Below are positions 26,623-35,442 of a stretch of DNA of 43,125 bases, piece after piece (positions within the stretch are counted from its first letter, which is position 1; every line of letters starts with the position of its first letter). Position numbers and translations under genes: made by a program. Source of the DNA: Pirellulaceae bacterium (GTDB lineage: Bacteria; Planctomycetota; Planctomycetia; Pirellulales; Pirellulaceae); the NCBI GenBank assembly GCA_028281725.1, contig JANQJJ010000371.1, positions 1-43,125 on the forward strand, read 5' to 3'. The notes below the pieces were generated by a model. The model was not told the DNA's origin and ran no database searches. It was given only the letters and a program-made list of their open reading frames with translations.

Positions 26623-27741
26623 TTAATCGTCCAACCACCCGGGCGGAATCTCGAGCGACCAAACTTCGCTGTTGAGTGGACGGGCGTGCCCACCAGCAAC
26701 CCAGAGTTTGTCTTGGAAAACAAACGCCGAATGCTCGTGCCGCGGTTTCCAACTATTGCCAGTTTCTAACAGCTTCCAATCCTTGCCATCCAGCGAATGC
26801 CAGACATCGCCCAAGTTCGTCGACGGATTGTCATGCCAACCGCCTAGCAGCCACATGCGGTCTCGATATACGGCAGCAGAAAACCAAAGTCGAGAACGCC
26901 ACGGTGCAGCTCTGACGACTTGCGTCCAGTGGATGCCGTCTTCCGATGACCAAACATCGTTGTGCTCCGCGTAGTCAGGCACGTAATTCCCGCCGCCGAA
27001 GACCCACATCTTGTTGTCAAACACAACCGCTCCATGATAAGCCCGGGGCGCCCAGCCAGCGTCGTCAGTCACCAGAGTCCAGTTCTTGCCGTCTTGCGAA
27101 GACCAGACATCGTTTTTGAGACTCTTCGCGTCACCAAAATAGTAGTTCTCGGAACCACCGAGTATCCACATCTTACCTTGAAACTCCAGCACACCTGCGG
27201 CGAGACGCGGTGACCAGCCCGCATTGTCGGTCGCTTGCTCCCAGTCCACTCCATCGGTGGATGACCACACTTGATTGCTGGCCGAATGGCCGGCGAGACG
27301 CCCGTTGTACCAACCACCCATGAACCACATTTTGCCCTTAAAGGTCAATGACATCGACAAGTCGCTATGAATCCATGGAGCTCGGTTCTTGACGAGCGTC
27401 CAGTGTTCACCATTGGCTGAGTTCCAAACATCCCGAGGGGGCGCTTCATAGGAATCAAACCAGCCGCCAAAAATCCAGAGTTTGTCCTGGTAGACCAATT
27501 CTCCTTGCGAGTCTCGGGCTTGCCATGCAGCTTTCTTAGTAACCTGGACCCAATTCAAGTCGACCTTATCGGCCCGCTCAGGAGTAGTTTGTGCTTCCAA
27601 CTCCACGGTAGGTGCCGCTTCAGTCGCGTTTTTCTGGCCTCCTGCCAAGACAACTTGGATTTTATCCGACCTTGCCCATTCGGCGGACGAGCTGATGCCA
27701 AGGAGCGCTAGGGACCACAAGAAAACCGGGTGCCGTGCCAT
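26623..27741 (-). CDS. Exported kelch-type beta-propeller protein
   Basis: The product has about 372 residues, starting at ATG 27741 so that the signal peptide (MARHPVFLWSLALLGISSSA) comes first; an upstream ATG at 27768 is possible. Six kelch-like repeats of about 50-60 residues cover the rest. Each carries a version of KMWxxGG (LWIFGGWFD, MWFMGGWYN, MWILGGSEN, MWVFGGGNY, MWLLGGWHD, LWVAGGHAR), followed by VWSSxDGxxWxxV. This is the galactose-oxidase-like central fold without the copper ligands that I would expect for an oxidase. It is likely a binding or scaffold protein outside the cytoplasm. It is on the same strand as the G8 gene, 179 bp downstream of that gene's stop, with a hairpin and repeat fragment in between. 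Confidence 0.87.
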   Translation of the reverse strand: MARHPVFLWSLALLGISSSAEWARSDKIQVVLAGGQKNATEAAPTVELEAQTTPERADKVDLNWVQVTKKAAWQARDSQGELVYQDKLWIFGGWFDSYEAPPRDVWNSANGEHWTLVKNRAPWIHSDLSMSLTFKGKMWFMGGWYNGRLAGHSASNQVWSSTDGVDWEQATDNAGWSPRLAAGVLEFQGKMWILGGSENYYFGDAKSLKNDVWSSQDGKNWTLVTDDAGWAPRAYHGAVVFDNKMWVFGGGNYVPDYAEHNDVWSSEDGIHWTQVVRAAPWRSRLWFSAAVYRDRMWLLGGWHDNPSTNLGDVWHSLDGKDWKLLETGNSWKPRHEHSAFVFQDKLWVAGGHARPLNSEVWSLEIPPGWLDD

Positions 27742-27844
27742 AGGAAAACATCTTTCTACTTCGTGCATTGCAAAACGTTGAGACAATTCAGTGCCCCACT
27801 CAGGTATCCCATCGAGAGTAACAGAATTCGGTTGGGCTCGCTTA

Positions 27845-27885
27845 CTAGTGCTTTGTCAACACTAAAGATTTGGGTAAAGGGATCA
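27845..27885. repeat. End fragment of the palindromic element, copy B
   Basis: The sequence CTAGTGCTTTGTCAACACTA and the following bases up to GGGTAAAGG match the outer end and the beginning of the left arm of the copy at 42831 exactly. After 27885 the match stops, so the loop and right arm are missing. It sits between the kelch and G8 genes. It is best read as a decayed element. Confidence 0.8.
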
Positions 27886-27918
27886 CCGCCTTCAACGCTT
27901 TGAAACCGAAGATAACAA

Positions 27919-27951
27919 ATCCCCACCACGCTAAGAAAACTTAGTGGGGAT
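27919..27951 (-). terminator. Hairpin downstream of the G8 gene, possible terminator
   Basis: Seven paired bases ATCCCCA/TGGGGAT and five paired bases CTAAG/CTTAG form a two-part stem around an AAAA (plus-strand) loop, with a five-base bulge (CCACG) on one side. It begins 14 bp after the stop of the minus-strand G8 gene. On that strand the hairpin is followed by TTTGTTATC, a weak T-run only, so intrinsic termination is plausible but not strong. Confidence 0.5.
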
Positions 27952-27965
27952 CTTATGGGAACCTG

Positions 27966-30900
27966 CTAACGGACACCTTCGGCGAGTGTCGTCAACAATT
28001 CATCTTCATCCTCTTCCTCGTCGTCGTCGGACTGAATGACGAAGTCGATAGCGTTGGCTTGACGGTCGCTCGACATGTTGGAGTTGATTGCATTCACAAC
28101 ATGCAGAGCATCCAGCGCAGAGACGTATCCGTCTTTGTTGACGTCTACATAGTGCTCCAAGGCCAACGTCAGCGTTTGCAGAAACTCCGAGCCGTGCCGA
28201 TTTAAGAAATTCAGAATCAGTAGCACATCCAGCGGACTGGTTGACCCATTGTTGTCAACGTCGGTGGGCAATGCATCGTTGTGGAAGTCCAACTCTGCGT
28301 CCTCATCACTATCGGATTCGTCATTCTCGCCGGTGACCTCGCCCTCTTGCTCGGATTCTGACTCGTCGCCTGCATCCTCATCGACCTCTTCGGACTCACC
28401 GTCTTCGGAGTCACCTTCGTCTTGGTCAGGCTCTGAACCCGAATCGTCGTCGCCCGCATACTCATCGACTTCCTCGGACTCATCGTCTTCAGAATCACCT
28501 TCGTCTTGGTCCGACTCCGAATCTGAATCGTCGTCGCCTGCACCCTCATCGACCTCCTCGGACTCGTCGTCTTCGGAATTACCTTCGTCTTGGTCAGATT
28601 CTGAACCTGAATCGTCGCCGCACGCATCCTCATCGACCTCGTCGGAATCATCGTCTTCAGAATCACCTTCGTCTTGGTCAGACTCTGAACCCGAATCGTC
28701 GTCGCACGCACCCTCATCGACCTCGTCGGACTCTTCGTCTTCGGAATCACCTTCGTCCGAATCTTCGTCCGCTTCGTCACCTCCTCCTTCATCGCCATCT
28801 GGCACCGGCACGCCGCCACTGAAGTTTGTCAGTGTTCCGGGATCAATCAGCACGCCACCGGCTCCCTCGTTGGCCATGTGATACAGCGGCGGCGACGTCG
28901 CGGCGGGTGGAGCGATGCTTCCAACGACGCCACCTGAGACGAATTCAACACTTGCTGCGTCTGCCGGAGCAATTGCTCCTCCGAAAGATGTACCGTACCG
29001 ATCCTTCAGCTGTTGATTGGTCTGCCCAATCATCTCTTCGGGCAATCGCACCGTTTCGTGTTCAATCTGCTGTGTAATTGGCACGAAATCCGCAGCTTGC
29101 TCATCAAAGTAGAGTTGTTGTCCGTTGAAAGTGATCGAATCCGACATCAAGAAAAAGAATGGTTGATGCGCATCGGCATCGAAATCGGCGGACATCACAA
29201 TGTTCCTGCGCTGGCCAGCCAGTTCTGCGACCGCCGTTCCTTCGAGTGACCCGAATGTAACGTCAGTCATCTGCAAGTCTCGAGGGGCTTGCCGAGCTTC
29301 CTTGATCAGCATGTCGGTTGTGTTGCTAAGCCGAACATTGTTCAATTGCCATGTATCCTGACGTGGCGCCAGCAACCCCATATTGAAACCCTCGATCGAT
29401 ACGTTCTCGATCACACCGGGGCCGCGTGTGACTTCGTTGTACATATCAATGCCAACTCCCGTATCGGCGGTACCGCCGTTCTGAACATACGGAGCTCCGA
29501 TGCCGATCAGCCTTGCGTTCTTAATCGACATGCGTTCGTTGTAATTCATCAGCATACCGTCGCGTGATCCCCATACGGTCAGGCCATCGATGGTCGGATT
29601 CAATGTGTCGATATACGCTTGATCTGGCGGCGTGTGGAAGGCGCTTCCGATTTCGCCAAGGTATCCAGCGGAATGAACGTATCGCGAGCGAAATCCAATC
29701 GTCGCACCGTAGGACTCGTTATTGCTGATTTCAGATAGCGGAGCCCACCAAGTTGGGATCGTATCGCGGCCTGTGATCAATTGTCCGTTTTCAAGATGCG
29801 ACACGAGCACACTCGAGCGACCTCGCGTCAGATCCGGTTCGATGATCCCATCGCTCCAAATGATGATTCCATGGGCAGAAGCGCCGGCGGAAACGTTGTC
29901 TCGCATGCTGACCATATGGCCCGACAGCCAGAATCCATCGCCATCGACGCCAAAGTCCATGCGGTCAGCTCGTAGATCAGGATCGATTGCGCCGGCATCA
30001 TCCAGCGTGAAAGTGGGACTGACGGTGCGGATCGCGATGTTGCCAACCATCGACCCGATCTCGTCTCCGACTTCCGTGTAGAACGCCGCGCCTTGAACAC
30101 CGTACGCGACATTGTCGATCATGTTCACATGCGCCGAGTGGTTCACCAGCCCCCAGCCGGGACTGCCAGCGACGACACTTCCAGAGACGGTTGCTGGCGT
30201 ACTATCTGGATTCACTCCACCACGGTGAAAGTGGATAGGGTAGCGGCCGCGAATGTTCGTGCGTGCGCCAGTTGTTGCGGTGAACACCACCGGAGCGCTG
30301 GTCTGATTACCTACTGCATCATCATCGAAATCAAAGATCCAGTCATCCAACGGACGAGTCTTATCAGTGCGCCCCAGATCATTGAATTCCGCGTTTTGAA
30401 TGGCGACGTCCAGCGTATGCATCAGCATGATGTGGCCGCGCCGGGCAACTTCCGTATTTTCAGATGAAAACTGAACGTTCCGAGTCTTGTTGGCAACATA
30501 AACATTCAAGTCCGATTGTGGCGGGATGTGATCCAGCTCGAGAGGCTCGCTGAACGTGACGGAATCGGCGTCAATCGACTCAATGACGCGAACTTCATCA
30601 CTGGTGGCACCCTGCGTCCCCGTAATCACGATTTCATCGCCCGCGTTCCAGTTCACCGGAACCGTACTAAGCTGAATCGATGTCGCACCAGCGGCGGGGA
30701 ACGTGGCCAGCGTGACGCGGTGTGTCGTTTCGACGCCGTGAATCTCAGTAGGTCCTTGCAACACGGCACCGCGGCTGAGTTGACTTGGATCCCAAGTGGT
30801 GTCGATCGCACCATCATCGGCAAACACAACCTTCGCGGTCACGCCCTTAGCGATAGGTTTGGCGGAGGTACCCATTTCGAATCGACCGTGGGGAGCGCTG

Positions 30901-31400
30901 ACGATCGTGTCGACGCGCAGCTGCGTGTTGACATCGGTGGCGAATCGCAGCGTGCCGTGAATACCGATCGTCTTAAATTCAGTCGATATGACCGAATCGA
31001 CAGTCAGCGTCACTCCTTGCGGAATCACAATCCGCGCTCCGGCTTCGGGACGCGCACCGTTCTCCCAAACGTCCGGGTCGGACCAATTGCCGGAAGCGAC
31101 GACGGTATTGGTTGCCTGATCCGCAGAAATTAGAGCCATAGCGGCCGGATTGGCTGCGTGCTGATGACTCTCGTGGCCAGATTCCATCGTCGCAGAAACG
31201 CTACTTTCGCCGGCGGCCAATTCCGTGATTGACCCAATCTCCGCGACCGGATCAACCAACGAAACGTCGCCCGCAAGCAGTTGCCGGGCACCGAGCGTTT
31301 CCAACAACAAGCGACGATTTCTTTTTTTCAGCCGGCCAACTTTTCTACCGTTGGCTTTCGACCGGCGACCAAGCGATTGGTGAATCCAGTTGCAAGACAT
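27966..31400 (-). CDS. Giant surface protein: LEPR-XLL-like N-terminus, G8 domain, beta-helix, acidic repeats, dockerin
   Basis: This 1144-residue product starts at ATG 31400 with GGGAGAA upstream. Its N-terminus is basic (RRSKANGRKVGRLKKRNRR) and then has LLLETLGARQLLAGD, which resembles the LEPR-XLL motif of exported planctomycete proteins. A G8 domain follows at about 105-250 (NWSDPDVWENGARPEAGARIV, then GTLRFATD), then a right-handed beta-helix to about 830, with RGRYPIHFHRGG like the HPIHFH motif of CEMIP/TMEM2-type proteins. Residues 881-1020 are five acidic 28-residue repeats. A type I dockerin pair comes next (DVDNNGSTSPLDVLLILNFL and DVNKDGYVSALDALHVVNAI). The role is probably adhesion or binding of acidic glycans; whether it cleaves hyaluronan-like sugars is unknown. 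Confidence 0.9.
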   Translation of the reverse strand: MSCNWIHQSLGRRSKANGRKVGRLKKRNRRLLLETLGARQLLAGDVSLVDPVAEIGSITELAAGESSVSATMESGHESHQHAANPAAMALISADQATNTVVASGNWSDPDVWENGARPEAGARIVIPQGVTLTVDSVISTEFKTIGIHGTLRFATDVNTQLRVDTIVSAPHGRFEMGTSAKPIAKGVTAKVVFADDGAIDTTWDPSQLSRGAVLQGPTEIHGVETTHRVTLATFPAAGATSIQLSTVPVNWNAGDEIVITGTQGATSDEVRVIESIDADSVTFSEPLELDHIPPQSDLNVYVANKTRNVQFSSENTEVARRGHIMLMHTLDVAIQNAEFNDLGRTDKTRPLDDWIFDFDDDAVGNQTSAPVVFTATTGARTNIRGRYPIHFHRGGVNPDSTPATVSGSVVAGSPGWGLVNHSAHVNMIDNVAYGVQGAAFYTEVGDEIGSMVGNIAIRTVSPTFTLDDAGAIDPDLRADRMDFGVDGDGFWLSGHMVSMRDNVSAGASAHGIIIWSDGIIEPDLTRGRSSVLVSHLENGQLITGRDTIPTWWAPLSEISNNESYGATIGFRSRYVHSAGYLGEIGSAFHTPPDQAYIDTLNPTIDGLTVWGSRDGMLMNYNERMSIKNARLIGIGAPYVQNGGTADTGVGIDMYNEVTRGPGVIENVSIEGFNMGLLAPRQDTWQLNNVRLSNTTDMLIKEARQAPRDLQMTDVTFGSLEGTAVAELAGQRRNIVMSADFDADAHQPFFFLMSDSITFNGQQLYFDEQAADFVPITQQIEHETVRLPEEMIGQTNQQLKDRYGTSFGGAIAPADAASVEFVSGGVVGSIAPPAATSPPLYHMANEGAGGVLIDPGTLTNFSGGVPVPDGDEGGGDEADEDSDEGDSEDEESDEVDEGACDDDSGSESDQDEGDSEDDDSDEVDEDACGDDSGSESDQDEGNSEDDESEEVDEGAGDDDSDSESDQDEGDSEDDESEEVDEYAGDDDSGSEPDQDEGDSEDGESEEVDEDAGDESESEQEGEVTGENDESDSDEDAELDFHNDALPTDVDNNGSTSPLDVLLILNFLNRHGSEFLQTLTLALEHYVDVNKDGYVSALDALHVVNAINSNMSSDRQANAIDFVIQSDDDEEEDEDELLTTLAEGVR
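28338..28757 (-). repeat. Five tandem 84-bp units encoding an acidic repeat
   Basis: Within the G8 protein, five units of 28 residues follow each other, each opening with DEGDSED or a close variant and containing (D/E)EVDE and SESDQ. Differences between units are mostly single substitutions (Cys appears at one position in the first two units, Gly in the others), which points to fairly recent unit duplication. The last unit is the most diverged. The repeats are made almost only of Asp, Glu, Ser and Gly, a composition suited to binding calcium or to forming an extended stalk. Confidence 0.9.
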
Positions 31401-31545
31401 TTCGTTCTCCCATTCGCCGTGTTAGATACGACAGTTCAATGAAAAGAGGCTGCCAAGTCGCATCGCGGACTTGGCGAGTACCATTTCCTTGGTCGAGACA
31501 GGCTTGAGTTCTTACACGGATTCCGAAATAAAGTGTGGAGGGAAA

Positions 31546-31582
31546 CGAAAAAACCGCCGCAAAGGTGACTCTTGCGGCGGTT
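31546..31582 (-). terminator. Intrinsic terminator of the acidic exported protein gene
   Basis: An 11-bp perfect stem (AACCGCCGCAA at 31552-31562 pairing with TTGCGGCGGTT at 31572-31582) encloses a 9-base loop. On the minus strand it is followed by TTTTTT. It lies about 40 bp after the stop of the gene at 31624-32208, so it should separate that gene from the G8 gene downstream. Confidence 0.9.
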
Positions 31583-31623
31583 GCCAGAGACTGAGAGCCC
31601 AACCGGGCGTGGTTCCCGCGGTA

Positions 31624-32208
31624 TTACTTACAGATGTCAATCAATTGCCGTTGCATTTTCTCCGGCTGATCCAGCTCGGCATAAAGCTGGGCGAGCCGAA
31701 GGCCGATAACGCGACGAACAGCAGGTTCATCGACGGATTCGAGCAGGCGTTCAAGTGACTGCACAATGTCTCCAGGTTCCATTTCTTCAGCAAGTAGCTC
31801 TAACGCGAACGCGACAAGTGTTAACTTGCTATCGACAATCTCTGCAATTTCCTGCACTCGCTCGATACGTGCGCCAAGTTCACATGACAGGTCGTCTTCA
31901 TCAAACTCTTCGTCTTCCTCTTCGATGCCTTCCTCTTCCTCGTTGTCCTCAATCCATTCTTGGTCCTCGAGCCACTCTTCGTCCTCGACTTCTTCGTGCT
32001 CCACCTCCTCCGTCGCGAACTCGTTTTCTAGAAATTCCTGATCGTCTACCTCGCCATACTGGTTCGCGTGAGTGGGAACTTCTGCCGTCAGGTCGCCTCC
32101 AACCTCTTGGTTGAGTTGGGCAAAAGCGGTGAACGAGAACGTCACCATGAGCAATGCAATCAGTGCGACGGCGTACAGTGCTACGTTTCGATTGAACAGA
32201 TGGTACAT
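31624..32208 (-). CDS. Small, strongly acidic exported protein
   Basis: This 194-residue product starts at ATG 32208 behind GGGGGAG (7 bases). It has a signal peptide (MYHLFNRNVALYAVALIALL and on to FTAFAQ). Residues about 40-105 are extremely rich in Glu and Asp with regular Trp (EDEEWLEDQEWIEDNEEEE), and about 110-194 are helical (LTLVAFALELLAEEMEPGD, then LRLAQLYAELDQPEKMQRQL), like a short TPR-type fold. I do not recognise a family. It is divergent from the ECF sigma/kinase pair, sharing a 190-bp upstream region, so shared control is possible. The acidic stretch could bind calcium or basic partners; this is inference. Confidence 0.78.
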   Translation of the reverse strand: MYHLFNRNVALYAVALIALLMVTFSFTAFAQLNQEVGGDLTAEVPTHANQYGEVDDQEFLENEFATEEVEHEEVEDEEWLEDQEWIEDNEEEEGIEEEDEEFDEDDLSCELGARIERVQEIAEIVDSKLTLVAFALELLAEEMEPGDIVQSLERLLESVDEPAVRRVIGLRLAQLYAELDQPEKMQRQLIDICK

Positions 32209-32398
32209 CGTTTTCTCCCCCAAGTTGGATCATGCGGAAACGGTTCGCTGATGCATTCCTTGCAGGGGCGTTCCCGATTTCTTACATGCGCCGGCTGCAA
32301 AAACGGGAAATTGGTCTATACTGCAACGTAGCGGCGGGTTCGTTCCAGCCACGGTCAACCAACGAACGCTGTGCTGCGGGGCCCCAACTTTTCCGAGG

Positions 32399-33004
32399 AT
32401 GCGCGTGGCTGAAGCGGCGCCAACACGACTGAGCTTGCTGGTTCGACTGCGGAACAGTGATGATACTGACGCGTGGTCGCAGTTTGTCGAAATATACAGT
32501 CCCTTGATTTTCAGCTTCGCTCGTCGATGCGGATTGCAGGACAGCGACGCGGCCGATCTGGTGCAGGAAGTGATGGGAGAGGTCGCCAAGTCGATCAAGC
32601 GCTTTGAATACGATCCGCAAATCGGCAAGTTTCGCAGTTGGCTGTACAAGATCGCCAAGCGAAAGATTTCAAGAATCCACAAAAAGCAGGCGCGTCAACC
32701 GATTGCCTCCGGTCAGAGCGGAGCGTTTAGAATGATCGCGAACCAGCCCGACTCTCACAACGAAGTTCAAGAATTCTGGGACCGGGAGTACCAGAGGCAC
32801 TTGATCGATTGGGCGGCCGAGAATGTCCGGCCTCATATCAAGGAAGCTACTTGGAGGGCATTCTGGCTAACATCGGTCGAGGAACAGTCGCCTCAAGAGG
32901 TCGCTGAACAACTTGGCATGAGTGTCGGAGCCGTATATGTGGCGAAGAGTCGCGTGACGAAACGGCTTGCGGAAAAGATCCGAGAGATTGATGACAGCCA
33001 GTAA
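32399..33004 (+). CDS. ECF-subfamily sigma factor associated with a Ser/Thr kinase
   Basis: This 201-residue sigma factor has sigma-2 (DAWSQFVEIYSPLIFSFARRC, then DAADLVQEVMGEVAKSI and FRSWLYKIAKRKISR) and a sigma-4-like helix-turn-helix at the end (SPQEVAEQLGMSVGAVYVAKSRVTKRL). The spacing and the WRAFWLTSVE segment before sigma-4 match planctomycete ECF groups found next to Hanks-type kinases. The start ATG 32399 follows CGAGG. It overlaps the kinase gene by 14 bp. Phosphorylation or capture by the kinase's N-terminal part is the expected mode of control for this arrangement; nothing here proves which. Confidence 0.93.
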   Translation: MRVAEAAPTRLSLLVRLRNSDDTDAWSQFVEIYSPLIFSFARRCGLQDSDAADLVQEVMGEVAKSIKRFEYDPQIGKFRSWLYKIAKRKISRIHKKQARQPIASGQSGAFRMIANQPDSHNEVQEFWDREYQRHLIDWAAENVRPHIKEATWRAFWLTSVEEQSPQEVAEQLGMSVGAVYVAKSRVTKRLAEKIREIDDSQ

Positions 33005-35405
33005 CCCTTGCCCAGACGATTCCGTTTTGGAAGACCTTGTCGCTGGCCGGCTGGCGTGGGACCTGGTCGAGCAATGGACCGCACATATCGACACCTGCGC
33101 CAATTGCCAACGAGGGATATTGACCCAGCCGAGTCTTGCAAATCTTGAAGCCTGGTTACCGGAACTGAAGCATGCAAAAAGCGACAAGCCGCATCTGCGA
33201 CAGGCCATTGACAAGGTAAAGTTGCTGCGTGGATCCACGCCGTTGCCCGGCTCACACGAAGCCGATCCACACGAGTCGCAAGCCGCTGCCAACCCCACCG
33301 CATTTACCGACGATGGCTTTGAACTGCTTGGCACCATCGGACGTGGTGGCATGGGCGTTGTTTACCGCGCCCGTGACAAATCGTTGAACCGCGTTGTCGC
33401 GATTAAAACGTTGGCGCCCGAGCTGGTTATCGATCCTTCCGCGCGAAAGAGGTTTCTGCGAGAAGCGCGTTCGGCAGCCGCAGTAACCCATCCCAATGTG
33501 ATTACGGTTTATACCGTTTCCGAGAAACCGCCGCAGCCGTACCTAGTGATGGAATACGTCGAAGGAATTTCGCTCCAACAGCAACTTGATCGAGGTGGAA
33601 CGATCAGCATTGTCAATGTCGTTCGCATCGGTCGACAGCTTGGCGCCGCGCTCACTGCCGCACACAGCAAGGGCGTGATCCATCGCGACATCAAACCTGG
33701 CAACATCATACTAAATGCGCAGGCTGGCAAAGTCATGTTAGGCGATTTTGGACTTGCCCGAGTAGGCGGACACTCCCGCCTCACGCGTTCCGGTACGATC
33801 GTCGGTACCCCGGCCTTCATCGCTCCAGAAACGATCGAATCTGAGAGCAGTGCTGATCATCGCGCCGATCTATTCAGTCTGGGTGCCGTTCTATATGCGA
33901 TGTGCAGTGGTGATTCGCCATTCCAAACGGATTCGCTGCTCGGGACACTTCATCGCGTTTCCTCGGTGGATCCAGCTAAACTCTCCGATCAGGCGCCGCA
34001 TGTTCCCCTTTGGCTATCCGACGTCGTCATGCGACTGTTGGCGAAAAATCCCAATGATCGGTTCCAATCAGCCGTCGACGTCTGCGAAGCACTCAGACGT
34101 GGTCCAACTGAGAACGCATCGTCAGAACGGACAGCGGCGGTCAATGAAACGAAACCCCTGAAGACGTTTCCCGGCACCTCGTCTAAATCAGGAAGCGCTT
34201 CCAGTGTCCGTGTTCGCGCTAAGCGGAAGACGGTCAATCCAATAGCAAAGTACCTTGGAATCGCTGCATCCATTCTGCTTCCCTTGGGGCTAGCCGTTTT
34301 CTTGCTAAGCAATGATGGCGGGAGGCAGCAGGCTGGCAACGAAAAACCATCCCAAGCGAGCGGGGACGCGGGACCGAACAAACCAATCGGCAGGATCGCA
34401 TCATCAGAAATTGCGATGAAAACAGACGGCAATGTCGAAGAAAATGTGTTCATAGTGATTGATGAAGGCCAAGAACTGATTGGAGCCTTTGATACGCTCG
34501 CTGACGCGGTTGATCACCTACCGTCGCGGGCGACGATTCAGATTCGTTCGAACGAGGCAATCGACATCGAACCGTGTTCGATCGACGGGCATGGGGTCAC
34601 TATGATGGCGGCTCCGGGATTCACACCCTCGCTGCATTTTGAGCCGGACCTGGAAGAAGAATACGAGTCGATGATAGCTACGGAAGGAAGCCTGAAGCTG
34701 GTTGGCCTGGAACTCCGGCTTCCTGCGCACGTTGATGAAGAGACATTTTCATTGATTGACGTATGCGATCAAGGATCTCTGCAGCTAACGGATTGCCGGC
34801 TGGTGGTTGAAGACATGGGGTACTGCCTGAGCGGTGATTCGGAATCGACAATCGATGTTGTCCGTTGTCACCTGCACGCTCCGCGCTCCGCGGCAGCAGG
34901 TTTGTTCAACAATGATGGCGGATCAACGAGTTTGCAAGAATCATGGGTCACCGGCAAAGTAGGATTTCATCTGGTTGGCAACTTGGCACACAGATTAACA
35001 CTCCGCAACAGTCGAGTCATTTGCAACTTGGCATTTCAAATCGAAGCGGACGAATTGGAAGAAGAGGAGGTCACGCACGTCTCCTACATCGACGGTTCCG
35101 TGCTGTTCGTAACCGAGGCGCTGGCTGCTGAAGATGGAGAGCAACTGGACCTTCAATCACTTCGTGAAGCTATCAAGTTTGTCGGTCGCCAAAACACGTT
35201 CGCGGGAATCTTGTTCCCAGATGATGAGCCCGAACAATGGCGACAGTGGCGAGAGTATTTGCTCGAGCACGATTCTCTTTATGTCCAGAATCCACTTGGT
35301 ATCGATGCAAAGACCATCTCAGAGACAATACATGGCGCGGCGTTTCCTGGTTTTGCGTTTGATGCAGAGTCGAACTCGGCGCGACCGATCCAACTTGTCG
35401 ACTAA
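32991..35405 (+). CDS. Receptor Ser/Thr kinase with N-terminal zinc-finger motif and extracytoplasmic beta-helix
   Basis: An 804-residue membrane protein. Residues 1-45 carry H32-x3-C36-x2-C39 (HIDTCANCQ), the zinc motif of anti-sigma factors. The kinase domain is about 108-375: glycine loop from G117 (GRGGMGVVYRA), K139 in VAIK, HRDIKPGN at H231-D233, DFG at D252 and GTPAFIAPE. All catalytic residues are present. A membrane helix is at about 421-441 (YLGIAASILLPLGLAVFLL). The outer part, about 490-800, has TLADAVDHLPSRATIQI and repeated short strands, as in a right-handed beta-helix. The start at ATG 32991 overlaps the sigma gene. The layout suggests a single protein that senses outside, phosphorylates inside and controls the sigma factor. 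Confidence 0.92.
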   Translation: MTASNPCPDDSVLEDLVAGRLAWDLVEQWTAHIDTCANCQRGILTQPSLANLEAWLPELKHAKSDKPHLRQAIDKVKLLRGSTPLPGSHEADPHESQAAANPTAFTDDGFELLGTIGRGGMGVVYRARDKSLNRVVAIKTLAPELVIDPSARKRFLREARSAAAVTHPNVITVYTVSEKPPQPYLVMEYVEGISLQQQLDRGGTISIVNVVRIGRQLGAALTAAHSKGVIHRDIKPGNIILNAQAGKVMLGDFGLARVGGHSRLTRSGTIVGTPAFIAPETIESESSADHRADLFSLGAVLYAMCSGDSPFQTDSLLGTLHRVSSVDPAKLSDQAPHVPLWLSDVVMRLLAKNPNDRFQSAVDVCEALRRGPTENASSERTAAVNETKPLKTFPGTSSKSGSASSVRVRAKRKTVNPIAKYLGIAASILLPLGLAVFLLSNDGGRQQAGNEKPSQASGDAGPNKPIGRIASSEIAMKTDGNVEENVFIVIDEGQELIGAFDTLADAVDHLPSRATIQIRSNEAIDIEPCSIDGHGVTMMAAPGFTPSLHFEPDLEEEYESMIATEGSLKLVGLELRLPAHVDEETFSLIDVCDQGSLQLTDCRLVVEDMGYCLSGDSESTIDVVRCHLHAPRSAAAGLFNNDGGSTSLQESWVTGKVGFHLVGNLAHRLTLRNSRVICNLAFQIEADELEEEEVTHVSYIDGSVLFVTEALAAEDGEQLDLQSLREAIKFVGRQNTFAGILFPDDEPEQWRQWREYLLEHDSLYVQNPLGIDAKTISETIHGAAFPGFAFDAESNSARPIQLVD

Positions 35406-35442
35406 ACTCGTGTATAGATTTCCTTTACTGGTGGCTAAAAAC

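Noticed and set aside
28217-28881. Long frames on both strands opposite or across the acidic repeats (200 and 210 codons)
   Set aside because: They are Thr/Lys- or Ser-rich shadows produced by the 84-bp repeat in the G8 gene.
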